A stretch of DNA of 64,000 bases from Curtobacterium poinsettiae (GTDB lineage Bacteria > Actinomycetota > Actinomycetes > Actinomycetales > Microbacteriaceae): positions 2,852,001 through 2,916,000 of the forward strand of contig NZ_CP106879.1 of the NCBI RefSeq assembly GCF_025677645.1. Reading direction: 5' to 3'. This document shows, in pieces, positions 11,309 to 20,442 of this stretch. How positions within the stretch are numbered: the stretch's first letter is position 1; each line of letters starts with the position of its first letter. The notes under the pieces were generated by a model, which did not search any database, was not told where the DNA came from, and worked only from the letters and a program-made list of their open reading frames with translations. The translations under genes were made by a program, and so were the position numbers.

Positions 11309-13128
11309 GCGGTTTCTCCCGTCATGTCGGCGTCCTCGTCGTCCCAGGTGGGGGCGAGTGCCTGGGCGTACTCGATGGAGGAGTTGCTGACGCCCTGCGG
11401 GACCATCGGCCAGACCATCGAGTCACGACTCACGACGAAGTCGATCACCACCGGGCGGTCGTTGGTCGCCAGGGCGAGCTCGATCGCGGCGTCGACCTCG
11501 TCGGCCTTCTCGACGCGGATGCCGAGGGCACCGTACGCGTCGGCCAGCTTCACGAAGTCCGGCACGCGACGCGAGTCGTGCCCCGTCTCGAGGTCGGTGA
11601 AGGAGTGCCGGCCGTCGTAGAACAGCGTCTGCCACTGCCGGACCATGCCGAGCGAGGAGTTGTTGATGATCGCGACCTTGATCGGGATGTCGTTGATGAC
11701 GCAGGTCGCGAGCTCCTGGTTCGTCATCTGGAAGCAGCCGTCGCCGTCGATCGCCCAGACCACGCGGTCCGGCTGGGCCACCTTCGCGCCCATCGCCGCG
11801 GGGACCGAGTAACCCATCGTGCCGGCGCCACCGGAGTTGAGCCAGGCGTTCGGCCGCTCGTACTTGATGAACTGCGCCGACCACATCTGGTGCTGACCGA
11901 CACCCGAGGCGTACACGGCCTCGGGACCGGAGAGCTCACCGATGCGCTTGATGATGCCCTGCGGTGCCAGGAGCCCGTCGGTCGGCTCGGCGTACCCGAG
12001 CGGGAAGTCGGCCTTGAGCTGGTGGAGCTTGGCCCACCACTCGTCGGTCGATGCGCGGTCCTCGACGGCGATGCCGCCCCAGGCGTCGAGCAGGTCGACC
12101 AGGACCTCGCGGGCGTCACCGACGATCGGGACGTCGGCGAACCGGATCTTCGAGATCTCGGCCGGGTCGATGTCGACGTGCACGACCTTGGCGTCCGGCG
12201 CGAACTCGTCGGCCTTGCCGGTCACGCGGTCGTCGAAGCGGGCCCCGAGGGCGACGATGAGGTCGCTCTCCTGCAGGCCGAGCACCGCGGGCACGGTGCC
12301 GTGCATGCCGGGCATGCCGAGGTGCTGCGGGTGCGAGTCCGGGAACGCGCCGCGCGCCATCAGGGTCGTGACGACCGGCGCCCCGGTGGCCTCGGCGAAG
12401 CGGAGCAGCTCGGCGGTCGCGCGGGAACGGACGACCCCGCCGCCGACGTAGAGCACCGGACGCTCCGACTCGGACAGCAGCTGCGCGGCCGCGGTGATCT
12501 GCTTGCCGTGCGCCTTGGTCACCGGGCGGTAGCCGGGCAGGTCGATCTTGGGCGGCCACACGTACGGCGCCGACTTCTGCTGGGCGTCCTTGGTGATGTC
12601 CACCAGCACGGGGCCGGGCCGACCGGTCGTCGCGATGAGGTGCGCCGCGGCGAGGGTCGCCGGCACGTCGGCCGGGTCGGTCACCAGGAACGAGTGCTTC
12701 GTGATGGGCATCGTGATGCCGACGATGTCGGCTTCCTGGAACGCGTCGGTGCCCATCAGCGTCGAGAACACCTGACCGGTGATCGCGATGAACGGCACCG
12801 AGTCCATGTAGGCGTCGGCGATGGCCGTGACGAGGTTCGTCGCGCCGGGGCCGGACGTCGCGATGGCGACCCCGACCTTGCCGGACGACGAAGCGTAGCC
12901 CTCGGCGGCGTGGCCGGCGCCCTGCTCGTGACGGACGAGGATGTGGCGGATCGTGGTCGACGCCATCAGCTCGTCGTAGAACGGGATGATCGCGCCGCCC
13001 GGCAGGCCGAAGACGTCGGTGATCCCGAGGTGCTCGAGCGTCCGGAGGACGGCTCCCGAGCCGGTCAGGATCTCCGGCGACCGGCGTGCACCGGCGGCCG
13101 CGGACAACGGAGTTGCTTCCGTGGGCAT
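11305..13128 (-). CDS. ilvB: Acetolactate synthase large (catalytic) subunit
   Basis: 607 aa thiamine diphosphate enzyme. Visible: the N-terminal pyrimidine-binding half with [16 protein letters not shown] and the catalytic glutamate E68 in [14 protein letters not shown], a central FAD-binding domain (about 210-370, containing LGMPGMHGT), and the C-terminal TPP motif [14 protein letters not shown] ending in NN, in the region about 450-485. It condenses two pyruvates, or pyruvate with 2-ketobutyrate. It lies 45 bp after ilvD and overlaps ilvN. Confidence 0.97.
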   Translation of the reverse strand: MPTEATPLSAAAGARRSPEILTGSGAVLRTLEHLGITDVFGLPGGAIIPFYDELMASTTIRHILVRHEQGAGHAAEGYASSSGKVGVAIATSGPGATNLVTAIADAYMDSVPFIAITGQVFSTLMGTDAFQEADIVGITMPITKHSFLVTDPADVPATLAAAHLIATTGRPGPVLVDITKDAQQKSAPYVWPPKIDLPGYRPVTKAHGKQITAAAQLLSESERPVLYVGGGVVRSRATAELLRFAEATGAPVVTTLMARGAFPDSHPQHLGMPGMHGTVPAVLGLQESDLIVALGARFDDRVTGKADEFAPDAKVVHVDIDPAEISKIRFADVPIVGDAREVLVDLLDAWGGIAVEDRASTDEWWAKLHQLKADFPLGYAEPTDGLLAPQGIIKRIGELSGPEAVYASGVGQHQMWSAQFIKYERPNAWLNSGGAGTMGYSVPAAMGAKVAQPDRVVWAIDGDGCFQMTNQELATCVINDIPIKVAIINNSSLGMVRQWQTLFYDGRHSFTDLETGHDSRRVPDFVKLADAYGALGIRVEKADEVDAAIELALATNDRPVVIDFVVSRDSMVWPMVPQGVSNSSIEYAQALAPTWDDEDADMTGETA

Positions 13129-13173
13129 GAGTGGTCCTTGCCTGAGTGGTGGCGGTGGTGCGGGTGTCGGACG

Positions 13174-14868
13174 CTAGCCCGTGACCGCGCCCTGGGCGGC
13201 GGACTTGACGAGCTTGGCGTACTTCGCGAGGACTCCGCGGGTGTAGCGCGGGGGCAGCGGGGCCCAGCCGTCACGGCGGGCCTCCAGCTCGGCCGGGTCG
13301 ACCAGTAGGTCGAGCGAGCGAGCCGCGATGTCGACACGGATGCGGTCGCCATCACGAACGAAAGCGACTGGACCTGCGTCCACTGCTTCCGGTGCGATGT
13401 GGCCGATGCACAGGCCGGTTGTGCCGCCTGAGAATCGACCGTCGGTCAAGAGTAGTACATCCTTGCCGAGGCCCGCGCCCTTGATGGCCGCGGTGATGGC
13501 GAGCATCTCGCGCATCCCCGGACCGCCCTTCGGTCCCTCGTAGCGGATGACGACGACGTCGCCCTTCTCGATCTTGCCCTCGGTCAGGGCGTCCATCGCG
13601 GCACGTTCGCGGTCGAACACCCGGGCGGGGCCCTCGAAGACGGAGGCGTCGAAGCCCGCGGTCTTCACCACGGCGCCCTCGGGGGCGAAGGAGCCCTGGA
13701 GGACGGTGAGGCCGCCGGTCTCGTGGATCGGGTTGTCGAGCGTGCGGAAGACCTCACCGTCGAGCGCCGGCGGGTCGATCTCGGCGAGGTTCTCGGCGAC
13801 GGTCTTGCCCGTCACGGTCATGCACTCGCCGTGCAGCAGGCCCGCGTCGAGCAGCGCCTTCATGATCACGGGGATGCCGCCGTTGCGGTCGACGTCGACC
13901 ATGACGTACTTGCCGAAGGGCTTCATGTCGGCAAGGTGCGGGACCTTGGAGCCGATGCGGTTGAAGTCGTCCAGCGACAGCTCGACCTCGGCCTCGTAGG
14001 CGATGGCGAGCAGGTGCAGGATGACGTTGGTCGAGCCGCCCAGGGCCATCGCGACGGCGATCGCGTTCTCGAAGGCTTCCTTGGTGAGGATCTGCCGCGC
14101 GGTGATGCCGTGCTCGAGCATGTTCACCACGGCCTCGCCGGAGCGGTGCGCGTAGTAGTCACGGCGGCGGTCGGCGCTCGGCGGGGCCGCGGAGCCCGGG
14201 AGCGACATGCCGAGGGCCTCGGCGACGGAGGCCATCGTGTTCGCCGTGTACATGCCACCGCAGGCGCCCTCGCCCGGGACGATGGCGCACTCGATCTTCT
14301 TGAGCTCTTCCTCGCTCATGGTGCCGGCCTTGCAGGCGCCGACGCCCTCGAAGGAGTCGATGATCGTGACTTCCTTCATCGTGCCGTCGGCCTGCTTCAC
14401 GTAGCCCGGCATGACCGAACCCGCGTAGAGGAACACGCTCGCCAGGTCGAGGCGCGCGGCGGCCATCAGCATGCCGGGGAGCGACTTGTCGCAGCCGGCG
14501 AGCAGGACGGTGCCGTCGAGGCGCTCGGCGTTGACGACGGTCTCGACGCTGTCCGCGATGACCTCACGCGAGACGAGGGAGAAGTGCATGCCCTCGTGGC
14601 CCATCGAGATGCCGTCCGAGACGGAGATGGTGCCGAACTGCAGCGGGTAGCCGCCACCGGAGTGCACGCCCTCCTTCGCACCCTGTGCGAGGCGGTCGAG
14701 CGACAGGTTGCACGGCGTGATCTCGTTCCACGAGGACGCGATGCCGATCTGCGGCTTGCTCCAGTCCTCGTCTCCCATACCGACGGCCCGCAGCATCCCA
14801 CGCGAGGTGGTTGCTTCGATCCCGTCGGTGACGACCCGGCTGCGCGGCTTGACGTCGATATCAGGCAT
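13174..14868 (-). CDS. ilvD: Dihydroxy-acid dehydratase
   Basis: 564 aa, IlvD/Edd family, Fe-S enzyme converting 2,3-dihydroxy-isovalerate and -methylvalerate to the oxo acids. Candidate cluster ligands are C53 ([10 protein letters not shown]), C126 (GCDKSLPGM) and C203 ([12 protein letters not shown]), all conserved in the family; the C-terminal [18 protein letters not shown] is also present. It is the first gene of the ilvD-ilvB-ilvN-ilvC run. Between it and otsB is a 70-bp gap with no recognisable attenuator or T-box. Confidence 0.97.
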   Translation of the reverse strand: MPDIDVKPRSRVVTDGIEATTSRGMLRAVGMGDEDWSKPQIGIASSWNEITPCNLSLDRLAQGAKEGVHSGGGYPLQFGTISVSDGISMGHEGMHFSLVSREVIADSVETVVNAERLDGTVLLAGCDKSLPGMLMAAARLDLASVFLYAGSVMPGYVKQADGTMKEVTIIDSFEGVGACKAGTMSEEELKKIECAIVPGEGACGGMYTANTMASVAEALGMSLPGSAAPPSADRRRDYYAHRSGEAVVNMLEHGITARQILTKEAFENAIAVAMALGGSTNVILHLLAIAYEAEVELSLDDFNRIGSKVPHLADMKPFGKYVMVDVDRNGGIPVIMKALLDAGLLHGECMTVTGKTVAENLAEIDPPALDGEVFRTLDNPIHETGGLTVLQGSFAPEGAVVKTAGFDASVFEGPARVFDRERAAMDALTEGKIEKGDVVVIRYEGPKGGPGMREMLAITAAIKGAGLGKDVLLLTDGRFSGGTTGLCIGHIAPEAVDAGPVAFVRDGDRIRVDIAARSLDLLVDPAELEARRDGWAPLPPRYTRGVLAKYAKLVKSAAQGAVTG

Positions 14869-14938
14869 GGGATGAGTCTAGGACGCTTTGGGATACCAGC
14901 TGTGCACCCCCGTGCATTCTCATGCCCCGGGCCCGCGA

Positions 14939-15721
14939 TCAGCGCGTCGCGCGGAGCCTCGCCAGCTGCTTGAGCACCCCGGTCAGGGCCGCCGGGTCGG
15001 CGATGCGGTAGCCGGCACGGGTCTCCCCGGGTCCGACCTTCACCCCGACGTCGCCGTCGCCGAGCACGCGGAACGCGTCCTCGTCGGTGACGTCGTCGCC
15101 GGCGAAGAACACCGCGTCGGCACCGTGCAGCTCGCGGAGCCGGGCGATCGCGTCGCCCTTCGTGACGTGGCGCACCGCGAACTCGACGATGTCCTTGCCA
15201 CCGCGCTCGAGCACCTCCGGGTCGGCCTCGTGCGCCGCACGGCTCGCCGCCGCGTTCGCCTCGGCTGCGACCTCGGCGGAGACGCGGCGCGTGTGCACCC
15301 CGTGCCCGGCGGGCTTGTGCTCGATGACGACGCCCGGGAACCGTTCGCCGACCGCGTCGAGCGCAGCGCCGATCCGTGCCACACGACCGACCTCGTCATC
15401 GGACAGCGCGGCCTCGTCGTGGCCGTCCACGCGCCACTCGACACCGTGCGAGCCGACGAGCGCCATGTCCTCGGGTGCGTGGGTGACCGCGGCGAGGCTG
15501 CCGAGGGGACGCCCGGACACGAGCACCACCTCGGTGTCCTTCGCACGGTGCAGGGTCAGGACCGCGGCCCACGAGCCCGGCAGCGCACCGACCTGCGAGG
15601 GGTCGTCGGCGAAGGGGGCCAACGTGCCGTCGAAGTCGAGGGCGACGATCAGTCGCGGCGAAGCCGCGAGCGTCTCGAGGGCCGCGTCGATGGCGGTCTG
15701 GTCGGTGGTGGTCTCAGTCAT
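14939..15721 (-). CDS. otsB: Trehalose-6-phosphate phosphatase
   Basis: 260 aa, HAD superfamily. The nucleophile motif ALDFDGTLAPF (D29, D31) is near the N-terminus. HAD motif II is represented by VLVSGRPLG, and the C-terminal acidic motif is FFAGDDVTDEDAF. It removes phosphate from trehalose-6-phosphate made by the adjacent OtsA. I chose the ATG at 15721, which overlaps the otsA stop by 8 bp, over a longer upstream frame because overlap is typical and the added residues (LPRTPGRHV) look like the OtsA tail read out of frame. Confidence 0.94.
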   Translation of the reverse strand: MTETTTDQTAIDAALETLAASPRLIVALDFDGTLAPFADDPSQVGALPGSWAAVLTLHRAKDTEVVLVSGRPLGSLAAVTHAPEDMALVGSHGVEWRVDGHDEAALSDDEVGRVARIGAALDAVGERFPGVVIEHKPAGHGVHTRRVSAEVAAEANAAASRAAHEADPEVLERGGKDIVEFAVRHVTKGDAIARLRELHGADAVFFAGDDVTDEDAFRVLGDGDVGVKVGPGETRAGYRIADPAALTGVLKQLARLRATR

Positions 15722-17306
15722 CACGTGCCTCCCGGGTGTCCTCGGCAGCACGCGCGGACTGGGCGTCCTGGTCGAAGATCGACATGTTGTCGGTCTGTGC
15801 CTCGCGGTGCTGCTCGCGCGGGTCGGCGGCGGACGGGTCGATCTGGGCGTTCCGCGGTGCGTGGCGGTCGAGCGCCTCGAGGAACGAGCGCGACCAGCGG
15901 GCCACGTCGTTGTCGCGGACCCGCTTGCGGAGCGCGCGCATGCGCGTCGACCGCTCGCGACGCGGCATCTGGATCGCGCGCTCGATCGAGTCCTTGAGCG
16001 CGCCGATGTCGTGCGGGTTGACGATCACAGCCTGCTTGAGCTCGTCGGCGGCACCGGCGAACTCGGACAGGATGAGCACCCCGTCGTTGTCGAAGCGGGC
16101 GGCGACGTACTCCTTCGCGACGAGGTTCATGCCGTCGCGCAGTGCGGTGACGAGCATGATGTCGGCGGCCAGGTAGAGCGCCACCATCTCCTCGCGCGGG
16201 TAGCCGTGGTGCAGGTACGAGATCGGCTGGTGGCCGATGACTCCGAGGTCGCCGTTGATGCGGCCGACGCTCAGCTCGATCTCGTCACGGAGCGCCGCGT
16301 ACGAGTCGACACGCTCCCGACTCGGGCTCGCGACCTGGATGAGGGTGGCGTCCTCGACCGCGATGCGGCCGTCCTCCACCAGCTCGCCGAAGGCCTTGAT
16401 GCGGTGGCGGATGCCCTTGGTGTAGTCGAGCCGGTCGACGCCGAGCAGCACCGTCTTCGGGTTGCCCAGGCTCTCGCGGATCTCGCGCGCACGCTCCTGC
16501 ACCTCGGGCTTGCGGGCGATCGCCTCGAAGCTCTCGGCGTCGATGGAGATCGGGAAGTGCCGCGCCTCGACGTGGCGGACCGTGATGCCCTTGCGGCTGC
16601 GCGGGGCTGCCGGGTCGTCCACCGGGACGTCGATCGTGGTGCCCTTGGTCGTGTAGCCCTTGATGTGCCGGACGGCGCGCAGGAAGTCGCTGGCGTCGTC
16701 GTGGCGCTGGAAGCCGATGACGTCGGCGCCGAGCAGCCCGTCGAGGATCTGCGCACGCCACGGCAGCTGTGCGTAGATGCCGACCGGCGGGAACGGGATG
16801 TGGTTGAAGAAGCCGATCGTCAGGTCGGGACGCTTCGCGCGGAGCAGGGCCGGCACGAGCTGCAGCTGGTAGTCCTGCACCCACACGATGCCGTCCTGCT
16901 CGACGATCTCGGCGATCTGCGCGGCGAAGCGTTCGTTGACCCGCTTGTACGCGTTCCACCAGTCGCGGTGGTAGCTCGGGTGCTCGATGACGTCGTGGTA
17001 GAGCGGCCAGAGCGTGTCGTTGCTGAAGCCCTCGTAGTACTCCTCGACGTCGTCGTCGGAGAGCGGGACGGGGACGATGTGGATGCCCTCGTTGTCGAAC
17101 GGTGCGACCTCGACCTCGGCCTGCCCCACCCAGCCGACCCAGGCTCCGTCGTTCGCGCGCATCACGGGTTCGAGGGCGGTGACGAGGCCGCCCGGCGAGT
17201 GCCGCCAGCCCTCGTTGCCGTCCTGGTCGACGACGCGGTCCACCGGGAGGCGGTTGGAGGCGACGACGAACGAGTAGCGGGTCTGTTCGGTGCGGTCTGC
17301 AGGCAT
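15714..17306 (-). CDS. otsA: Alpha,alpha-trehalose-phosphate synthase (UDP/GDP-forming)
   Basis: 530 aa, glycosyltransferase family 20. The N-terminal FVVASNRLPVDR and SPGGLVTALEPVM are hallmark, as are YHDVIEHPSYHRDWW-like and WVQDYQLQLVPALLR (acceptor loop), LGVDRLDYTKGI (donor site) and ALRDGMNLVAKEYVA. The C-terminal 40 residues are a charged extension beyond the catalytic fold. It makes trehalose-6-phosphate from glucose-6-phosphate and a nucleotide sugar, for osmotic and desiccation stress. It is coupled to otsB by overlap and transcribed divergently from the large membrane protein at 17569. Confidence 0.96.
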   Translation of the reverse strand: MPADRTEQTRYSFVVASNRLPVDRVVDQDGNEGWRHSPGGLVTALEPVMRANDGAWVGWVGQAEVEVAPFDNEGIHIVPVPLSDDDVEEYYEGFSNDTLWPLYHDVIEHPSYHRDWWNAYKRVNERFAAQIAEIVEQDGIVWVQDYQLQLVPALLRAKRPDLTIGFFNHIPFPPVGIYAQLPWRAQILDGLLGADVIGFQRHDDASDFLRAVRHIKGYTTKGTTIDVPVDDPAAPRSRKGITVRHVEARHFPISIDAESFEAIARKPEVQERAREIRESLGNPKTVLLGVDRLDYTKGIRHRIKAFGELVEDGRIAVEDATLIQVASPSRERVDSYAALRDEIELSVGRINGDLGVIGHQPISYLHHGYPREEMVALYLAADIMLVTALRDGMNLVAKEYVAARFDNDGVLILSEFAGAADELKQAVIVNPHDIGALKDSIERAIQMPRRERSTRMRALRKRVRDNDVARWSRSFLEALDRHAPRNAQIDPSAADPREQHREAQTDNMSIFDQDAQSARAAEDTREARDD

Positions 17307-17345
17307 GGGGTGGTGTGATCTCCGTTCCGCCCGGCCGGGGCCGGG

Positions 17346-17431
17346 TGCGTCGGGTGCGTCGGTGCGTCGGGTGCGACGGCTGGCGTGGTGCGACGGCTGG
17401 CGTCGTGCGACGACCGGCGTGGTGCGCCGGG
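17346..17431. repeat. Short tandem repeats in the otsA divergent region
   Basis: Nine-bp units TGCGTCGGG (about three, one a base short) run into three 17-bp units related to TGCGACGGCTGGCGTGG, then a final TGCGCCGGG. They occupy the middle of the 262-bp region between the divergent otsA and the gene at 17569. No reading frame uses them. They may be a slippage product or repeated protein-binding sites. Confidence 0.8.
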
Positions 17432-17568
17432 CGCGCTGCCGAAGTTACCAGCGTGGGGACAGCGCATTCACGGCGGATCGGCGGTTCCGCTACGCTGCAG
17501 GCACGTGTCGGGGGGACACGGGTGCTGGAGTGCGGCGCCGGCCTCCCGGTCGGAGAGGACCCCCAGCC

Positions 17569-20343
17569 GTGAGCGAGAACCCGCCCAACCAGCCCGTCCC
17601 GCCGTCGCAGCCCGGTCCCGGCCAGCCCGGTCCCGGCCAGCCCGGTCCCGGCCAGCCCGGTCCCGGCCAGCCCGGTCCCGGCCAGTACGTTCCCGGCCAG
17701 CCCGCCGGGAACGGCCAGCCCGCCTGGCAGCAGCAGCCTGGAGGCCCGCAGCAGTGGTCGGGTCAGCCCGCCCCCGCCGCGCAGCCGTCCGGTGCGTTCG
17801 GTCGCTTCCTGCGCTCGGTCTCCGGTCGCGACTGGCTGGCGGCCGTGCTCGCCGCCGTCGGCGGCTGGGTCGCGGCGTACGTCGTCGCCGGACTCTCACT
17901 GCTCATCACCGTGGGCTTGCTCGCATCCGGCGGCAGCGGTTCGGCCGCTCCGTCCACCGGGTCCGGCACCGACCTCGGCGCGGGCTCGGCCCCCGACGTG
18001 GAGTCCCTGCTCTCCGGCGTGAGCGTCCTGCTCGGTGCGCCGGCGCAGCTCGTGGCCCTCGCCGACCTCGGCCGTCTGCACCTGTCCGGGTCGATCGGGT
18101 TCCTCGGTTCCGGTTCGGGCTCGCTTGCCGTGGTACCCGCACTGGTGCTCACCGCGCAGGTCGTCCTGGCCGTCGTGCTCACCCGCCGGATCCGCACGCG
18201 AGGCCTCGGTCGCACGCAGGTGCTCGTCACCGCGGTGGTCTCCGGCCTCGTGACCACCGTGCTCACGAACGTCGCGGCCGCTCTGTTCGCGATCCGGTTC
18301 CCGTCGGTGTCCGGCGCGGTCATCGAGCCGGTGCACGCCGTCGGTGTCGGGAGCATCCTCGGCGCGTTCGTCATCGGTGCCCTGGCCGCGCTCCTCGCCC
18401 GGCCCTCCGTGCTCGCTGGTGGCAACGTCTTCGCCGCCCGCCTGCTCGGCACACTGCGTGTCGCCGCGTCGCAGCTCACGGTCCTCGTCGTGCTGGTCGC
18501 CCTCGTCGTCCTCGTCGTCGCCGTCATCGCCCAGCCCTCTTCCGGCTCCGCGTTGCCGCTGCTGCTCGGCAACGTTGCGGTCGGGCTGACCGCGCTGGGG
18601 TTCTTCGGTGGGGTGGGGACCTCCGGCTTCGGGTCCGCCAGCGACACCGCCTCGGTGTTCGGCGGGGCCGGCGGCTGGACCTGGCTGGTCGTGCTGTTCG
18701 TCGTCGTCACCTCGGTCGCGGCCGGGCTCGCACTCGCCGTCCGCCGCAACGACCGGATCCGCACCACCATCGACTGGGTCGTCACCCCGCTGGTGTGGTT
18801 CGCACTCGGTCTGCTGTTTTTCGTCCTCGGCACCGGCGTCGCCTCGTACCAGGTGAGCAGCACGAGCTCCGTGGACGCATCGGGGTCGATCGGCGTCGCG
18901 CCGTGGACGCCGATCGTCTTCGCCCTGTGGGGCGGCGCGATCGAGGTCGTCGCCCGGTACCTCGCTCCGGTGCTCCTGCCCCGCCTCGGTGGTGCCGCGG
19001 TGCTGCGGACGTCGCGTCTGGTCGGGGCGGACCCCCGCCCCGTCGTGCCGCAAACGTTCCCGGCCGGGCCCGTCGCCGGCCAGGGTGCTCCCGTCGCGCC
19101 CACCGCGACCGTCGACCCGGCCGCTCCCGTCGCGCCCGACGCGCCTGTCGCCGCGGACGCGCCGGCTGCCGCCGCGTGGAACACTCCCCCGGCCGCTGAC
19201 CAGCACGCGTCGTACCCGCCGGCCGGGCCTGCCCAGGAGCCCGCGTACGGCGTGCAGTCGAACTCCGGCGCGCAGCCGTCGTACGGGTCGCAGCCGCCCT
19301 ACGGCACGCAGCCCCCGTACGGCGCACAACCCGCCTACGGGTCGCAGCCGTTCATCGGCGGTGGTGCCCCGGCTCCGGCACCGATGTCCCCGCGGTCCAA
19401 GAAGATCCTGGTCCGTTCGCTCATCGCCGGTGGCGCCGTGATCGTGGTCGTCATCGCCGGCGCGGTCACGACGAGCGTCCTCCGCGCCAACGTCTGGGGT
19501 CCGGCGCCGACCGTGAAGTCCTACGTGCAGGCCATCGCCAGCGGTGACGCAGACACCGCTGCCGACCTGAGCGAGATCCCCGACGACGCCGCGATGCTCG
19601 ACTCGAAGGTGCTCGGGAGCGCGAAGGACCGCCCGTCGGACATCCGCGTCGGCCGGGTCGCCCGGACCGGTGACACCGCCATCGCCACCCTGAGCTACAC
19701 CCAGGACGGCAAGAACCGCTCCGGCCAGGTGTCGTTGCGGCGCACGGGCACCTCGTTCCTGGTGAAGGACGAGTGGCGTGTCACGCAGCCCCTCGCCCAG
19801 CAGGTCACCCTGACGGCCTCCGACGTGCTCGAGGGTGCACCCGTGACCGTCGGCGGCAAGGAGATCGGGAAGATCAGCGAGGGCACGTTCACGTCCCTCG
19901 CCTACCCCGGCACCTACCAGGTCTCGGTCGGCGGTTCGAAGTACTTCACCGGCGGCACCGAGAAGGTCTCCGTGGGCGCGGCCACGTCGGGCTACGTCGA
20001 CTTCGCGCCGAAGGCGACCAAGGCACTCGAGCAGGACGCCGAGCAGTACGTGACCGACCTGATCGACGACTGCGCCGAGAAGACCGAGCTCCGGGCACTG
20101 AGCGGTTGCCCCTGGTACGGGCCCTACGACGCCGACGGCGGCGTGCAGTACGACGTCACGTCGATGCCCGAGCTGGAGGTCGAGGCGTCCCGCGCCGGCA
20201 CCGTGATGGTGACGAGCACGAAGGACGGGAGCGTCTCGTACAGCTACACCTCGTACCTCGGTGACAAGAAACGCGGCGAGGACTCGTTCGATGTGAACCA
20301 GTACCTGAAGGTGGAGGACGGCAAGCTCGTCTCCGCCTACTGA
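17569..20343 (+). CDS. Large multi-pass membrane protein with Pro-Gly repeats and extracytoplasmic C-terminus
   Basis: 924 aa from the GTG at 17569, preceded by GGAGAGGAC at 8 nt. Layout: a Pro/Gly/Gln-rich N-terminus (about 1-85) with five perfect QPGPG repeats; about ten hydrophobic segments (about 90-480); an Ala/Pro-rich and YGSQPPYGTQPPYGAQP-type linker (about 495-600); one more membrane segment (about 617-640); and a C-terminal region of roughly 285 aa with VKSYVQAIASGDADTAAD, a beta-rich PEGA-like part, and two cysteines near the end (DDCAEKTELRALSGCPW). The tail resembles TcaA/DUF4878-type stress or envelope proteins. Function unknown. It ends in a perfect hairpin. Confidence 0.85.
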   Translation: MSENPPNQPVPPSQPGPGQPGPGQPGPGQPGPGQPGPGQYVPGQPAGNGQPAWQQQPGGPQQWSGQPAPAAQPSGAFGRFLRSVSGRDWLAAVLAAVGGWVAAYVVAGLSLLITVGLLASGGSGSAAPSTGSGTDLGAGSAPDVESLLSGVSVLLGAPAQLVALADLGRLHLSGSIGFLGSGSGSLAVVPALVLTAQVVLAVVLTRRIRTRGLGRTQVLVTAVVSGLVTTVLTNVAAALFAIRFPSVSGAVIEPVHAVGVGSILGAFVIGALAALLARPSVLAGGNVFAARLLGTLRVAASQLTVLVVLVALVVLVVAVIAQPSSGSALPLLLGNVAVGLTALGFFGGVGTSGFGSASDTASVFGGAGGWTWLVVLFVVVTSVAAGLALAVRRNDRIRTTIDWVVTPLVWFALGLLFFVLGTGVASYQVSSTSSVDASGSIGVAPWTPIVFALWGGAIEVVARYLAPVLLPRLGGAAVLRTSRLVGADPRPVVPQTFPAGPVAGQGAPVAPTATVDPAAPVAPDAPVAADAPAAAAWNTPPAADQHASYPPAGPAQEPAYGVQSNSGAQPSYGSQPPYGTQPPYGAQPAYGSQPFIGGGAPAPAPMSPRSKKILVRSLIAGGAVIVVVIAGAVTTSVLRANVWGPAPTVKSYVQAIASGDADTAADLSEIPDDAAMLDSKVLGSAKDRPSDIRVGRVARTGDTAIATLSYTQDGKNRSGQVSLRRTGTSFLVKDEWRVTQPLAQQVTLTASDVLEGAPVTVGGKEIGKISEGTFTSLAYPGTYQVSVGGSKYFTGGTEKVSVGAATSGYVDFAPKATKALEQDAEQYVTDLIDDCAEKTELRALSGCPWYGPYDADGGVQYDVTSMPELEVEASRAGTVMVTSTKDGSVSYSYTSYLGDKKRGEDSFDVNQYLKVEDGKLVSAY
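17608..17697 (+). repeat. 15-bp tandem repeat encoding QPGPG
   Basis: Five identical copies of CAGCCCGGTCCCGGC plus a sixth degenerate copy (CAGTACGTTCCCGGC), in frame inside the N-terminus of the membrane protein at 17569. The identity at the DNA level suggests recent expansion by slippage. Confidence 0.95.
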
Positions 20344-20370
20344 GCAGGAGCCGGCTGAGCAGGAGCCGGC
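20341..20370 (+). repeat. 15-bp direct repeat spanning a stop codon
   Basis: TGAGCAGGAGCCGGC occurs twice in tandem, followed by a partial third copy (TGAGCGGCTC). The first TGA is the stop codon of the membrane-protein gene; each copy brings a further in-frame TGA. Confidence 0.9.
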
Positions 20371-20391
20371 TGAGCGGCTCCGCAGCACCAC

Positions 20392-20425
20392 GACGGCCGA
20401 CCCGGGATATCCCGGGTCGGCCGTC
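20392..20425 (+). terminator. Perfect 34-bp palindrome terminator
   Basis: GACGGCCGACCCGGGAT and its exact complement, with no loop bases between the arms. It lies 49 bp after the large membrane-protein gene and 18 bp before the CorA-like start, so it may also affect corA expression. Confidence 0.8.
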
Positions 20426-20442
20426 TCAGTAGGCTGACGAGC

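Noticed and set aside
17608..17697. CRISPR array.
   Set aside because: The 15-bp repeats are contiguous, in frame and without spacers.
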